Positions 1-9,939 of a stretch of 64,000 nt of DNA are shown here, one piece after another. How positions within the stretch are numbered: the first letter of the stretch is position 1; each line of letters opens with the position of its first letter. Origin of the DNA: Paratinospora sagittata (Eukaryota > Streptophyta > Magnoliopsida > Ranunculales > Menispermaceae); contig CM069603.1 in NCBI GenBank assembly GCA_035771175.1, forward strand, positions 16,592,286-16,656,285, read 5' to 3'. The notes beneath the pieces are model-generated. The model was not told the DNA's origin, did no database searches, and worked only from the letters and a program-made list of their open reading frames with translations. The translations under genes and the position numbers were made by a program.

Positions 1-2
1 CC

Positions 3-866
3 TCTCTAGCTCAACAGTATTATACTGACATCACAACTAAAATTGCTGAGTTAAATGCTACTCTCCGGTATTACTTGGAACAACGGTATACTGGACCAAA
101 ATTGAATCAAGCTGAAGCAGAACTGCGTCATCTGACACAACAACTGTCAATTGTTACTGCTGATCTTCGTAAATACCAGCAACCACACCAGCCTACTCCC
201 TTTCCCTACTCGACCACTTTAGACTCCTATATGTTCACTGCTCCATAACCAACACCTCGTCCATCCACTCCTGTAGAGTCTACCCAGTTCCATTTCTCTA
301 GTATCCTTGGAACATCTACACCTCAACCAACACTTTCTCCAAGACCATCCAGGTCCTCTCCCAGACCTCATTTTCCACGGGGTCCTCGTCCAATGTTTGG
401 TGATTTAAAAGGAAAAGCTCCTATGGAACATGAACCTGCCTATTATGATCCCCCTTATGCTCTTCCTAGGCCACCTCCACCTAGTTCGGTTCCACCTCCT
501 GTTCCTCCCATAGAAGTACCAACATTGCCTCCTGAACCACCTCCATCTCATCCTATTGAACCTTTTGTCCAATTTCTCGACCACCTTATTCACCAAGATC
601 AGAAGACAGCTAGTAATGTTCATACTATTGAACAAGATACAGATCTCTCTTCTCCTTCAGATATCGTAGATGATTCAAGTACTACTGGTTCATCTTGTTG
701 GACAACTCCATCTAATGATGAAACTCATCTTATGGATATCTCTCATATTGTTGATATCCATATGCCTCAAGGTGCATCCTCCTCTCGTCGCGACCCTAAT
801 ATCGCTGAATTAAATTCTGATGATGAAGAAATTCTTGATGCTCCTTCTATTGGTCCTCATGATAGT
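3..866 (+). pseudogene. Endogenous pararetrovirus polyprotein, N-terminal part (coiled coil and proline-rich)
   Basis: One reading frame runs from the window edge to 866, broken by a TAA at 246-248. The first 60 or so codons are rich in Gln, Glu and Leu and look like a coiled coil. Codons around 250-600 are strongly proline-rich, followed by an acidic Ser/Asp segment. The frame continues exactly into the coat-protein region at 2303 once the foldback insertion and one copy of its ATAGT target duplication are skipped. This makes it part of the same polyprotein as the CCHC, protease and RT domains downstream. The movement protein expected further upstream in Caulimoviridae lies outside the window. 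The stop sits where CAA would fit, one C-to-T change. Assignment rests on continuity with the downstream domains, not on this segment alone. Confidence 0.7.
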
Positions 867-1367
867 TGTCACACCCTGGGTTGTACAGCGTGCCCCCTAC
901 CCAGGTGTGGGCGCACCCCCTCGGGGTGAATGCCTAGCCATAGTACCACATAATATTGTCACATCTAGCCAAATTTGCGATACCCAATAGGGCCCTAGTA
1001 ACGAACAAGATCATTTATTTGCCACTATTCATGAATAGTGTAGGGCCTCCCCCTAGTAGAACTCGCAACCTCCTTAAGAAGTTAGATTTCGCACTTGGAG
1101 TAGCCACTGAACCAATGGCTCAGTGGTTACTCCCAATGCGAAATCTAACCTCTCAAGGGGGAGGTTGCAAGTTCGACTTGGGGGGAGGCCCTTCACTATT
1201 CATGAATAGTAGGGGTAAATGATCTAGTCCGTTACTAGGGCCCTGTTGGGTATCGCGAATTCGGCTAGATGTGACAATATTATGGATTCATAATGGATAG
1301 GCATTCGCCTCGAGGGGATGCGCCCACACCTGGGTAGGGGGCACGCTGTGCAACCCAGGGTGTGACA
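867..1367. repeat. Foldback unit 1 (palindrome)
   Basis: Left arm 867-1110 and right arm 1122-1367 are inverted copies. The loop lies around 1110-1122. The 16-bp palindrome ACTATTCATGAATAGT occurs in both arms, at 1024-1039 and 1195-1210. Ends are TGTCACACCC and GGGTGTGACA. Confidence 0.8.
1116..1179 (+). promoter_or_regulatory. tRNA-like pol III A and B boxes in foldback unit 1
   Basis: TGGCTCAGTGG at 1116-1126 fits the A-box consensus and GTTCGACTT at 1171-1179 fits the B box, separated by about 45 bp as in tRNA-derived SINEs. The same pair occurs in unit 3 (2046-2056 and 2101-2109). In unit 2 the A box is at 1558-1568 with a weakened B box near 1613. The opposite arms carry the same boxes on the minus strand. 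Confidence 0.6.
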
Positions 1368-1795
1368 AAAATGCCTTATGTATACATGAGGCCTTTTGGC
1401 AGGACTTCGTATACATAATATTGTCTCCACTGTAGCGCACTACAGTGTCCTTTGTCCCCCTGCACACCGCAGCGCACAGGGAGGGCCTCCCCCGGTTCGA
1501 ACCTAGGACCTCCCCCTCAGGGAGTCCTCCGTCGCAACCGAGTAGCCACTGAACCATTGGCTCAGTGGTTACTCCAAGTGCGAAATCTAACCTCTTAAAG
1601 GGGAGGTTGCGAGTTTGACTTGGGGGGAGGCCCTTCACTATTCATGAATAGTGGGGGTAAATGATATAGTTTGTTACTAGAGCCCTGTTGGGTATCGCGA
1701 ATTCGGCTAGATGTGACAATATTATGGATCCATAATGGCTAGGCATTCGCCCCGAGGGGGTGCGCCCACACCTGGGTAGGGGCATAAGGCCTTTT
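1368..1795. repeat. Foldback unit 2 (asymmetric palindrome)
   Basis: The right arm (about 1545-1783) matches the right arms of units 1 and 3 up to the shared GGGTAGGGG, then ends in CATAAGGCCTTTT instead of the usual terminus. The left arm (1368-1545) is a different, diverged version carrying GGTTCGAACC at 1494-1503 and a small hairpin at about 1431-1448. Its outer ends (ATGCCTTATG and GCATAAGGCC) are inverted relative to each other, so it is still a palindromic unit, but a chimaeric one. Confidence 0.65.
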
Positions 1796-2297
1796 TGTCA
1801 CACCATGGGTTTCACAGCGTGCCCCCTACCCAGGTGTGGGCACACCCCCTCGGGGCGAACGCCTAGCCATAGTACCACATAATATTGTCACATCTAGCCG
1901 AATTCGCGATACCCAACAGGGTCCTAGTAACGAACTAGATCATTTATCTGCCACTATTCATGAATAGTGCAGGGCCTCCCCCCAAGTCGAACTCGCAACC
2001 TCCTTAAGAAGTTAGATTTCGCACTTGGAGTAGCCACTGAACCATTGGCTCAGTGGTTACTCCAAGTGCGAAATCTAACCTCTTAAAGGGGAGGTTGCGA
2101 GTTCGACTTGGGGGGAGGCCCTTCACTATTTATGAATAGTGGGGGTAAATGATCTAGTCCATTACTAGGGCCCTGTTGGGTATCGCGAATTCGGCTAGAT
2201 GTGACAATATTATGGATCCATAATGGCTAGGCATTCGCCCCGAGGGGGTGCGCCCACACCTGGGTAGGGGGCATGCTGTGCAACCCAGGGTGTGACA
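1796..2297. repeat. Foldback unit 3 (palindrome)
   Basis: Direct repeat of unit 1, itself an inverted repeat around about 2040-2050. ACTATTCATGAATAGT is at 1953-1968, and a one-mismatch copy is at 2125-2140. The left terminus reads TGTCACACCATGGG and the right GGGTGTGACA. Confidence 0.8.
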
Positions 2298-3240
2298 ATA
2301 GTAATCCTCCACCCACCAACAATAACAAAAGTACCAATGGTCTTTGGTTCTCTCTTGATGATATTCCTGTTGATAGATGGCGAATCAAGTTATCTGCTTG
2401 GTGTGCATGGATGGATAACCAGATGCTCTCTGACAAATCCTCAGAATATGTTCTTCGTGACTTCTTCTCACGATGTACTGGTTTGCTTCGAGATTGGTTA
2501 ATGAGCATGGGTGAATACCGAATTATCCAAATGGTACAAATGACTATATTTGAGGTATATCAACTCATGTTAAAGGAATTCGTTGGTGATATTACTCTTG
2601 TTGAAAAACAATATAAACAAGGGTATTTTACAATGAAGTGCTGTTCTCTAAACAGACGAGATCTCCACAAACATTTTCCCCGAATGATTCTTCGCTATCA
2701 TCTCCTCGGTGGAATCAACAAACCAGATCTCAAATATACCTTCATTGCCTCTCTACCAGAAGAAGTTCATCCAGAACTTAATCGTCTTATTCTTGCTACT
2801 GGTAGACCAATTGATCAAATTTCCCTTGCAGAAATATTCCAGTTTCTCCTTACGGCAATTGAAAAGCTATGTGAAATACCCAAGTCCATCAAAGAAATGG
2901 CTAGCCCTGATCACAATTTTTAACAAGCTTGCCAAAAGAAATATCTTGAACTTGGCTGTAAAAAGAAATCATGCCAGTGCAAAGGAAAGAAAGGGAAACA
3001 CAACGATACTTTTGGGCATAAGAAGCCACATAAAAAGAAGAAACCTTTTTTTCCTCCAAGAGACGTTTTCCTTGGAAAAAGAAAAGGAAACTTCGCTATT
3101 TCAAGTGACGGAAATCTTCACCAAAAGATGCTCGTTGTTATATTTGCAAGAAACCAGGACATTATGCGAAACAATGCCCTGACAAAAAAGAAGAGCCAAC
3201 ATTTGATACATCAGATTCAACAATCATATTCAATGCAACC
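2298..3240 (+). pseudogene. Endogenous pararetrovirus coat-protein region and CCHC zinc knuckle
   Basis: From 2303 the frame codes a coat-protein core like that of Caulimoviridae and related Gag proteins: Trp/Leu-rich helices, ending with a lysine- and cysteine-rich basic tail at about 2927-3100. A TAA at 2921-2923 interrupts the frame just before the tail. The C-x2-C-x4-H-x4-C knuckle is at about 3136-3177 but in a different frame. One frameshift therefore precedes it, probably in the A-run at 3123-3126, and a second follows before the protease. The basic tail and knuckle would bind nucleic acid during packaging. The product cannot be made from this copy. Confidence 0.8.
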
Positions 3241-5278
3241 TGATCAAGATATTGAATCTGTCTTCTCTGAACAAGATTCTCCTAATGAAGATACAATTTT
3301 TGCCTACCAGGATTATTCATCAGATATATCTTCTACGGACTTTTCTACTGATGATAATAACTTTATGGGAATGGTCTCTCAACCATCTTTTCCAACCATA
3401 GCTCCTACGCATTTGATGCCCTATGCTCAGATATCTCTGCTTCAATCAAAATATGATCAACCTACCAAGGTAATTGCTTATTTTGATACAGGTGCATATA
3501 AGAGTATGATGAATCCTCGGATTCTTCCTCCAGATTGTTGGAAGCCCCATAAAGAACTATTCAAAGCCGCCAATAATGAAGTTTTTCAGACAAACCTTAT
3601 TACTGCCAAGAAGATTGGTCTGAAGTTCTTCTCGGATTTAATTATCTGGACTCATATTATTGGATGTCATCTTCCTGATAAGGATATCTTATTTGGAATG
3701 GACATTTATTCCAAAACACCACTCAGAATCCTACCCAATGGTATTATGTATAAACAACAATTATTTCCATACACCAGTGTGCCAAAGCTTTATGTTATCC
3801 AAGATACAAATGATCTACAGGTTAAACTCAAAATATCATTTACCGAGTCACACAAGGATTTTACAAATCCTCATCCTCTTTGGAAGAATGATCAGTTTTA
3901 TGTCTATCTTTCTTTCAAACTGAATGAAGATATCAATCCTACCAAGGCAATCCACCCAGGTATGCCTCCTGATGAGTTAACTCTTGCTCGTCAAGAGTGT
4001 GCTGAATTACTTGCCCAGGGTCATATTGAACCTACCAATTCTGACTGGGCATGTCAAACCTTTTATGTTAACAAAAGAGTTGAACAACGACGAGGTAAGA
4101 AAAGACTTGTGATCAACTACAAGCCTTTGAACACCTTCTTACGTGATGATAAATTTCCTCTACCAAAGATTTCGTCACAACTCTCTCTCCTTGCCGGATC
4201 CACTACTTATAGTAAGTTTGATCTCAAAGCAGGATTTTGGCAACTTGGTGTTCATCCCGATAATCGTCCCAAAACGGCATTCTGCATTCCCAATGCACAT
4301 TACCAATAGATAGTCATGCGTTTTGGCCTCAAGGTTGCTCCATCTTTATTTCAGAAAGCTATGACCAAGATCTATGCTTCTTTGTTACATACAACATTGA
4401 TCTACATTGATGATATACTTTTATTCTCCAAGAATGACACTGATCATCAACAGCTTTTCCATCAATTTCTTGACATCACTGAAGCTGCAAGAATTATGCT
4501 CTCTGAAAAGAAAAGCATTCTCAATACCACTGACATTGATTTTCTTGGTATGAAATTTTATAATGGTATTTATCAACTTGGTTCTCATATTGCCATTGAA
4601 CTTTTAAAATTTCATGATTCTCATCTCACGAGACAACATTTACAACAATTTCTTAGTATTATTAATTACCTTCGATCATTCTTGCCACATGTTTCTCAAT
4701 ACACATCTGTCCTATCTTCTCTCCTGAAGCACAATCCACCAGCTTGGCAAGATATGCATGCCACTGCCATCAAGCATCTGAAGACTGCCTGTCAGAACCC
4801 TCCTCATTTGGTTCTCCCCACTACAGGTACTCTTATTCTTCAGACAGATGCCTCTGATCACTACTGGGGCGCTGCTCTTCTTGAAAATAAGGACAATAAT
4901 GATAATATTTGTGGATATCAGAGTGGTAAATTCTCAGATGCTGAACTTCATTACCATATTTCTATCAAAGAAATCCTTGCTGTTAAAAATGGTATTCAGA
5001 AGTTTGCCTTCTTCCTCAGACCAGCACAATTTGAAATTCAAATGGATAATTCATCATTTCCTAAGATGCTGGAGTTTAAAAATAAAATGGTACCATCTAC
5101 TCAACTCTTACGCCTACAAGAATGGTTTACTCAGTATAATTTTACCGTTAAACATATTCCAGGTCAGAAGAATGTCCTAGCAGACTTTTTAACCTGGCAA
5201 TCCAAAAGAATAAGGTCCAAGCCTCTATTCTCACAAGCTATTTTAATCTTCCTCTACTGTTACAACCCAAACTTGTAA
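3241..5278 (+). pseudogene. Endogenous pararetrovirus protease, reverse transcriptase and RNase H
   Basis: An acidic linker leads to a retropepsin-type aspartic protease with a DTGA motif at about 3483-3494. The reverse transcriptase follows (about 3950-4750), with the YIDD catalytic motif near 4408-4419. The RNase H domain is at about 4840-5190, with the first Asp in a TDAS motif. The order CP, CCHC, protease, RT, RNase H in one polyprotein with no integrase is diagnostic of Caulimoviridae. Its style is closest to petuvirus/florendovirus-type endogenous viruses, which is my inference. A TAG at 4307-4309 splits the RT between its early motifs and YIDD. It sits where RTs usually have Trp, so a TGG-to-TAG transition explains it. 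The frame is lost again near 5270. Confidence 0.85.
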
Positions 5279-5831
5279 CAAGGCCCAAACCTATTCATCT
5301 GTATAATCAATTTGGGTCCATTCCTCTCATCTGTACTATAACTGTTCCACCAGACAGTTCTCAGCCCAAAACAACCCATGAGGTAAATGAATTAGCCTGG
5401 TCCAAACTATTTTATTATGCCCATCGGCATATAACGAACTTTCCAGAACAAATCGACAATGGAAATCCATTTCATCAAACCCGGCCTTATCTGTTTATCA
5501 TCCACCTACGTACCATACTTACTGAAAATCTGTATTGGTATATTTGGTGTGTATCTTGTCTTTACAAGATTGTTGTAGCATTTCTGCCATTACAGCTACT
5601 CAAACAAATTCACAAACCTCAACCTTCTAGGATAAAGGATTGTTTACAGTTGTTTGCTACTTTATAAACCTAGACTACCCATATTAATGAAATCAGAGAA
5701 CTACAGCCTCGACGTCATACTGCTATATATATCTGCCACCAACTTTATGCAGATTCAGAACAAGGCCTCGTCGCAGAACATTATCTTCAGCAGTTTCAGA
5801 CGTATTCTTGCCATCTCTCTAATTCAGTCAT
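5279..5831 (+). pseudogene. Pararetroviral C-terminal extension after RNase H
   Basis: Frame 1 is open from upstream of 5281 to a TAA at 5665-5667 and lies directly after the RNase H frame, so the RH frame shifts by one here. A second open stretch in another frame (about 5679-5831), Gln-, His- and Tyr-rich, probably continues the same viral reading frame. No domain is recognised. I infer it is the terminal part of the viral polyprotein or a following small viral ORF. It ends where an inverted coat-protein fragment begins. Confidence 0.5.
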
Positions 5832-5895
5832 TTATCAACAGGAATATCATCAAGAGAGAACCAAGGACCATTGGTACCTTTTGATATTGTTGGTG
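5832..5895 (-). repeat. Inverted fragment of the pararetroviral coat-protein region
   Basis: About 50 bp here is the reverse complement of 2330-2380, with very few differences. Weaker similarity continues toward 5895 over the sequence upstream of that point in the virus. This indicates a second viral copy in tail-to-tail orientation, of which only this scrap survives. It passes directly into the chromovirus protease codons at about 5896, apparently through a short shared sequence. Confidence 0.6.
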
Positions 5896-7260
5896 CGTAG
5901 AATCCGAATCGAATAAGACATGTACAAACATGTTAAGAAAAACAAAGGTACCTTCCACCATGTTATTTTTCGACATCGTTCGTTCAACAACAACGTTAGG
6001 CGTATCTTGCTGCTTATTTCCTTGTTGTTTTCTGGGTGGTGGTGGAGCTATCGAGGCTACTTGCTGAACTAGTGCAGCTGGGGCCCTGGGTTGGCCAGGG
6101 ACTATGAGAGGACAATTTTGTCTAATGTGACCCACCTGGCCACACTTGTAACACATACGATCTCGATCTTGTGGTTGTTGATTTGGAGGTGGTAGGGGAA
6201 ATCGTCGATTATTTCCATTTCTTTTGCCTGCTTGATTTTTGCGATTTCGAAGGTTCCTTTGGAAATTTTGTTGTGCTGGAGTAAGTGGAGCGATCTAGAG
6301 CCGAGGGTTTTGGGGGTTGCCCATACTGGGGCAAGCGTTTTGATTTACCTGGTAAAGTCTCTTCCTGCCAGACAACTGTACTGGCACAATGACTCATTTT
6401 CCCCGATTTCGCCTTTGTTCCTGCTCAAGCTTTTCCTGCTCATAAATTATAGCCATGTTCACCAATTTTCTAAAATTATCCAGCTCTAGAAAGGTAAGGG
6501 CCTGTCTAATGTCGGGCCTCAATTCGTTGAAAAACTTTTAAGCTTTGCCCCTCTCGGTAGCGATGGTAAAGAGAGAAAAAGAAGAGTTCTGTGAACTTGG
6601 TTGCGTATTCCCGGACTGTCATACTTCCTAGAAAAAGTTTTGCGAGTTTCTGTCTTTTCTTTCTCTTGACAGCATTAGGAAATATTCATTGATGAATTTA
6701 GCTTCAAATTGTTGCCATGTCATGGTACCGACATTTACTTGAGGGTCTTCTTTAAGTGTTTTCCACCAGGAGTTGGCGTTGCTAACTAACTGGTAAACAG
6801 CAAGGGGAATCTTTCTTTCTTCAGACGCTCTCATTGCCTCGAGCGTCTTTCGAGTTTTTTCTAGCCACTTGTAGGCTTCGTCAGAGTCGGGCTTGATGTG
6901 TTGTAGTCGTTTGTACTTTGTAATTTGATTGGTCATCCCCATCTTCTGCTTAGCCAGTTCCAAGAGTGGCTGAGGGACTGCAGTTTGATAATCAACAACA
7001 CTCTGGACTGAACCTCTCATGGACTCCTTTATGTATTCAGTAAAGCCTTGGAAAAATTGCTCCATGCTAAATGGTATGGCTACTCTATTGGAAGGAGGTG
7101 CAGTAGTTTGATCGGCTGTCAGGGCATTAGTGTTGTCGTCCATCGCTTGTTCTATTGTAAGGGGAGTAGGTTCAGATCCAGTGTTCTTTTGCGGATGCAT
7201 AAACACAAACGTTTGTCGAGAGGAGTCAGGGTCGTGCTGACTTCTTGTTTGTATTGGCAT
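5896..7260 (-). pseudogene. Chromovirus C1 gag and start of protease
   Basis: The start is the ATG at 7260 (MPIQTRSQHD). The capsid region (about 7060-6630) has the retroviral Gag helices with the typical W-x6-F spacing (TWQQFEAKF). The frame breaks near 6628 and again around 6550 and 6200. The CCHC knuckle (C-x2-C-x4-H-x4-C, start CYKCGQVGH) lies at about 6156-6110, followed by a proline/glutamine linker. The protease begins with a hydrophobic strand and an LFDSDST sequence near 5925-5905, where the family has DSG; the Gly is changed to Asp. The protein would form virus-like particles and package the element RNA. It is non-functional and truncated before RT. Confidence 0.75.
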
Positions 7261-8417
7261 TGTCTGCAGATTGGCTTGACGTTAGCACAAAATGTGAGAT
7301 ATAAGTTTTGAGGAAGGGAGGATTGATTAGTGATGCAATGCACATGCATAGTTCTTGAGTAACATGTCATAGGTTTTAACTTCCTAGTTTTCTAGGCTAG
7401 GTAATAGGGAAGTTGAGGAGCCTTAGAACACCATGGCATTATACCCTTAGGTTGGTCTAAAAACAAAACCAAGAGTTTGATTTTAATGTTTTCAAAGACT
7501 ATTATAGTAGTATTTGCGTTTTTAAAACACTTTTAAAAAAAATTCTTGTGTATTTGTGAGAATAGCTATGTTGTTGAATATCAGTACATGCCACGGATAT
7601 TTCCTCGACCTTTTCCTCGTGTTGTCACCTACATCTACATGTCGCAAATCCTTTGCACTTGTTTATACTATGCTCACCTATCACCAAGACCTGACGATTC
7701 CTATTATTGTCCAAATTCATACATCCCATTCTGTATGAATTTGGTAATAAGGGACGTGGTCCAGTCAAGGAGATCTGTGCGTGGTCTTTTGCAGATTCTT
7801 GTGGAAAATTGTTTACCATTATTATCCTTCGAGTTCTCACATCCCATACCATGTGAACTTGATGATACTGATGGTAAGTCAGACTTCGCCATGAACTGCT
7901 ACACTGCAGGTCCGTAGGTTACCTCGTTTCGTGTTTTTCGTCAGTATTTGTGTGAGTTTGTTGTGTCCCATACCAAGTCAAACCCATTAATAGTGAAGAA
8001 ATTCACTGGACGAGTGGGCCTACCACAAATAGTCTAGCACACAATATCACATAACGTTTAGTATATCATGAGCTAAAAATTCGACATGAAGTTTATTTAT
8101 TTTATTTTATTTTTTATACAAAGATTTACAAACTATTCCAACTGCTATAAGGCTGTCTAAATTACCTTCAAAATACTTCAACCTACTATGAAACTACTTC
8201 AAACTATTGCAAGATTTCCCAACAATTACTTACGAAAATTTAAAAACTTCATATTCATTGTGAGTAAACTATTGAGGAGGTACGAAATCAAAATTTTCAA
8301 AAGAGATTTGAGATACTGACTGTTCCATGCTGTGAGAGTATAAATGAGTTTCCATAACCTGCCTAACAAATGTTGGGTTAGGAAACTAAGAGGCCCCAAG
8401 GTTGAGGTTTAGATTCA
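7261..8417. other. Spacer between the extra ORF and gag of C1
   Basis: No credible coding sequence. Read on the minus strand, the part next to the extra ORF holds a run of AATAAA-like A/T-rich sequence (8090-8118) that could act as a polyadenylation region. 7550-7900 contains short inverted repeats such as the one around 7719-7742. 7261-7450 would be the gag leader. Confidence 0.4.
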
Positions 8418-9642
8418 CTAACGAATCTTGTGCTTGTTGGGACGACTGCCCAAATTCTTTCTCACCTGAAACCGGAGGAGCGATCCTTGGTGCTGTGGCG
8501 TAACATTCCTCGTGCCACTTGAGTAGTGAGTCGTAGCCTCTTTATGTTCTCTGAGGCTGCGATTTTGTTCTTCGAGGTTGCAATTTTCTACTTCAAACTG
8601 GTATCTCACGTTTTCCATCATTCGCTCCTCGGTTGCCAACATCATTTCTCTCATTTGATCCACAAGTTGTTGTTGGGTGACAATATTGGTTTTTTGTGTT
8701 GTGGATGGAAAAACGTATTCTTCCGTAGGAGAGTCTGCCTCCTCTTCTAGAATATCAGAAAAATCAAGGTTAAAATCCTCAAGATCTTCTGGAGAAGTGT
8801 CTTCTTCTATGTTAGGAAAATCTTCCCACTCAATTGGCACATTTCCTCGCCTCTTAACCGCACGACTTCTCTTGGGTCCACTTGAGTTCAGTACACTTTC
8901 GGTGATGTCTCCTTACAAGGGAGATGCTATTTCGGTTGGGCTAGGAAAAACTCTGTAACGACTGAACACTTTGTTTAATAGTACTCCATATGGAAGACAA
9001 GTTCGTTCCCGAGTGCAATGTGCCATGTGACGCAAGATGATATAAGGAAGATTCATATGAATTTCCTTTATCAAACAATATGCGAAAAAACATTGAGGTT
9101 GAGTGGTAGTAGATCTTTTTTCGGGTTGGGGCAAAATATTTGACATCATCACTTGAATGAGAGGATTATACTGCTTTTTAATTTCTTTGGTGAAAATCCT
9201 AGTGACCATGTAATCAGGCTCAGAAGTAAGATACCTAAACATATGTCAAGAATTTTGGAACCACACTTAACCTGCCACTGGACGTGTAAATATCACAGAG
9301 TGGTCCTCTCTTAGGGATTTCTAAAATTTATGACAATATTTCAGATGTAAGGGTGATATTAACACCATTCACCTTTGTAGTGATGGTGAAAGTATCTTGG
9401 TTTTTAACGGTCAAGTTTTCATAAAATGAGGCAACAGAAGACCGAAAAACACACCTTTCAAGATTGATAACTGGTGTCCAACCTAAGGCTACAAGTTTTT
9501 CATGGAGCATAGGGTAGTATTCATCTGGTAAAATTACCAGTCTTCCCGTCTAGACTGGAATTGAAGGGAAAGAACTGAATTGAGGAGGCTGAGAACTTTC
9601 ATCTTCCACATTCTTCTTAAACTTCTTTGGTTTTTGCTCCAT
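8418..9642 (-). pseudogene. Retrotransposon-borne 'putative plant transposon protein' ORF
   Basis: The minus-strand reading starts at the ATG at 9642 (MEQKPKKFKK) and would give about 405 residues. The central part carries hallmarks I recognise from the plant transposon-associated family (Pfam PF20167-like): a GWTPVINLE/ASFYENL block (about residues 50-70) and an NLPYIILRHMAHC then LPYGVLLNKVF block (about 9075-8960). After it comes an acidic Glu/Asp segment and a Gln/Glu-rich coiled coil. Damage: stops near 9554, 9328 and 8915 and a frameshift near 9245. It sits between primer site and gag, on the same strand as gag. A TATAAATA box lies about 130 bp upstream. The function of this family is unknown to me. 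Confidence 0.65.
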
Positions 9643-9774
9643 CAAGTTGTTTTTTTTAACATAAAACTTGGAGAGGAATAGAAGGTATGTTATAGGAAAG
9701 AGGTATATAGCTAAGAAAGAAGGAAAACAAGAGAGGTGAAGAGGGTGAGTGAAGAAAACCTCCTTCCCCCTCTT

Positions 9775-9782
9775 TATTTATA
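9775..9782 (-). promoter_or_regulatory. TATA box ahead of the C1 extra ORF
   Basis: TATAAATA on the minus strand, 133 bp upstream of the ATG at 9642 and downstream of the primer-binding site. It lies inside the element but outside the LTR. The leader between them is purine-rich, as in plant 5' UTRs. Confidence 0.5.
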
Positions 9783-9915
9783 GAAAACAAAAATGGGGGT
9801 TGGGGGGTTCCTAAAAAGCAACAAGGGGCCAGCCCGGCCCCACCTGGCCGACAACTGGTCTAGAATTTTTTTTTTAATTATATTATTTAAAAATACCAGT
9901 GGGCAGTGTCCAAGA

Positions 9916-9931
9916 CCATGCTCTGATACCA
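9916..9931 (-). other. Primer-binding site of C1 (initiator Met tRNA)
   Basis: On the minus strand it reads TGGTATCAGAGCATGG, complementary to the 3' end of plant initiator tRNA-Met. It starts eight bases downstream of the LTR end at 9940 and fixes the element's orientation. Confidence 0.85.
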
Positions 9932-9939
9932 TATTTAAC

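Larger units (their letters stand above)
867..2297. mobile_element. Composite foldback element: three palindromic units with tRNA-like centres
   Basis: The insertion sits inside the pararetroviral frame and is flanked by ATAGT at 862-866 and 2298-2302. It begins TGTCACACCC and ends GGGTGTGACA. It consists of three consecutive palindromic units (867-1367, 1368-1795, 1796-2297). In the outer two, arms of about 245 bp are near-perfect reverse complements around a loop of roughly a dozen bases. The two outer units are also direct repeats of each other, so the whole could be read as a very short LTR-type element. LTRs are not normally full-length palindromes, however, so a foldback or SINE-derived composite fits better. 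It has no convincing coding capacity; open frames across it are by-products of the palindrome. A one-arm relative lies at 41766-42021. Confidence 0.75.

Noticed and set aside
1116..1179. Real tRNA gene
   Set aside because: A and B boxes are present but no acceptor stem or anticodon arm can be folded; it is tRNA-derived at most.
1288..1638. Open frames on both strands over the foldback units
   Set aside because: They arise from the palindrome, repeat in each arm and show no protein-like composition.
867..2297. Interpretation as an ordinary TRIM with 500-bp LTRs
   Set aside because: TG...CA ends and a 5-bp duplication fit, but each 'LTR' is a full-length palindrome and no primer site or polypurine tract borders the middle part. 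Kept as an alternative only.
2709..3182. Open frame of 157 codons overlapping the viral coat protein
   Set aside because: Out of frame with the basic tail and the knuckle; it is a shadow of the viral reading frame.
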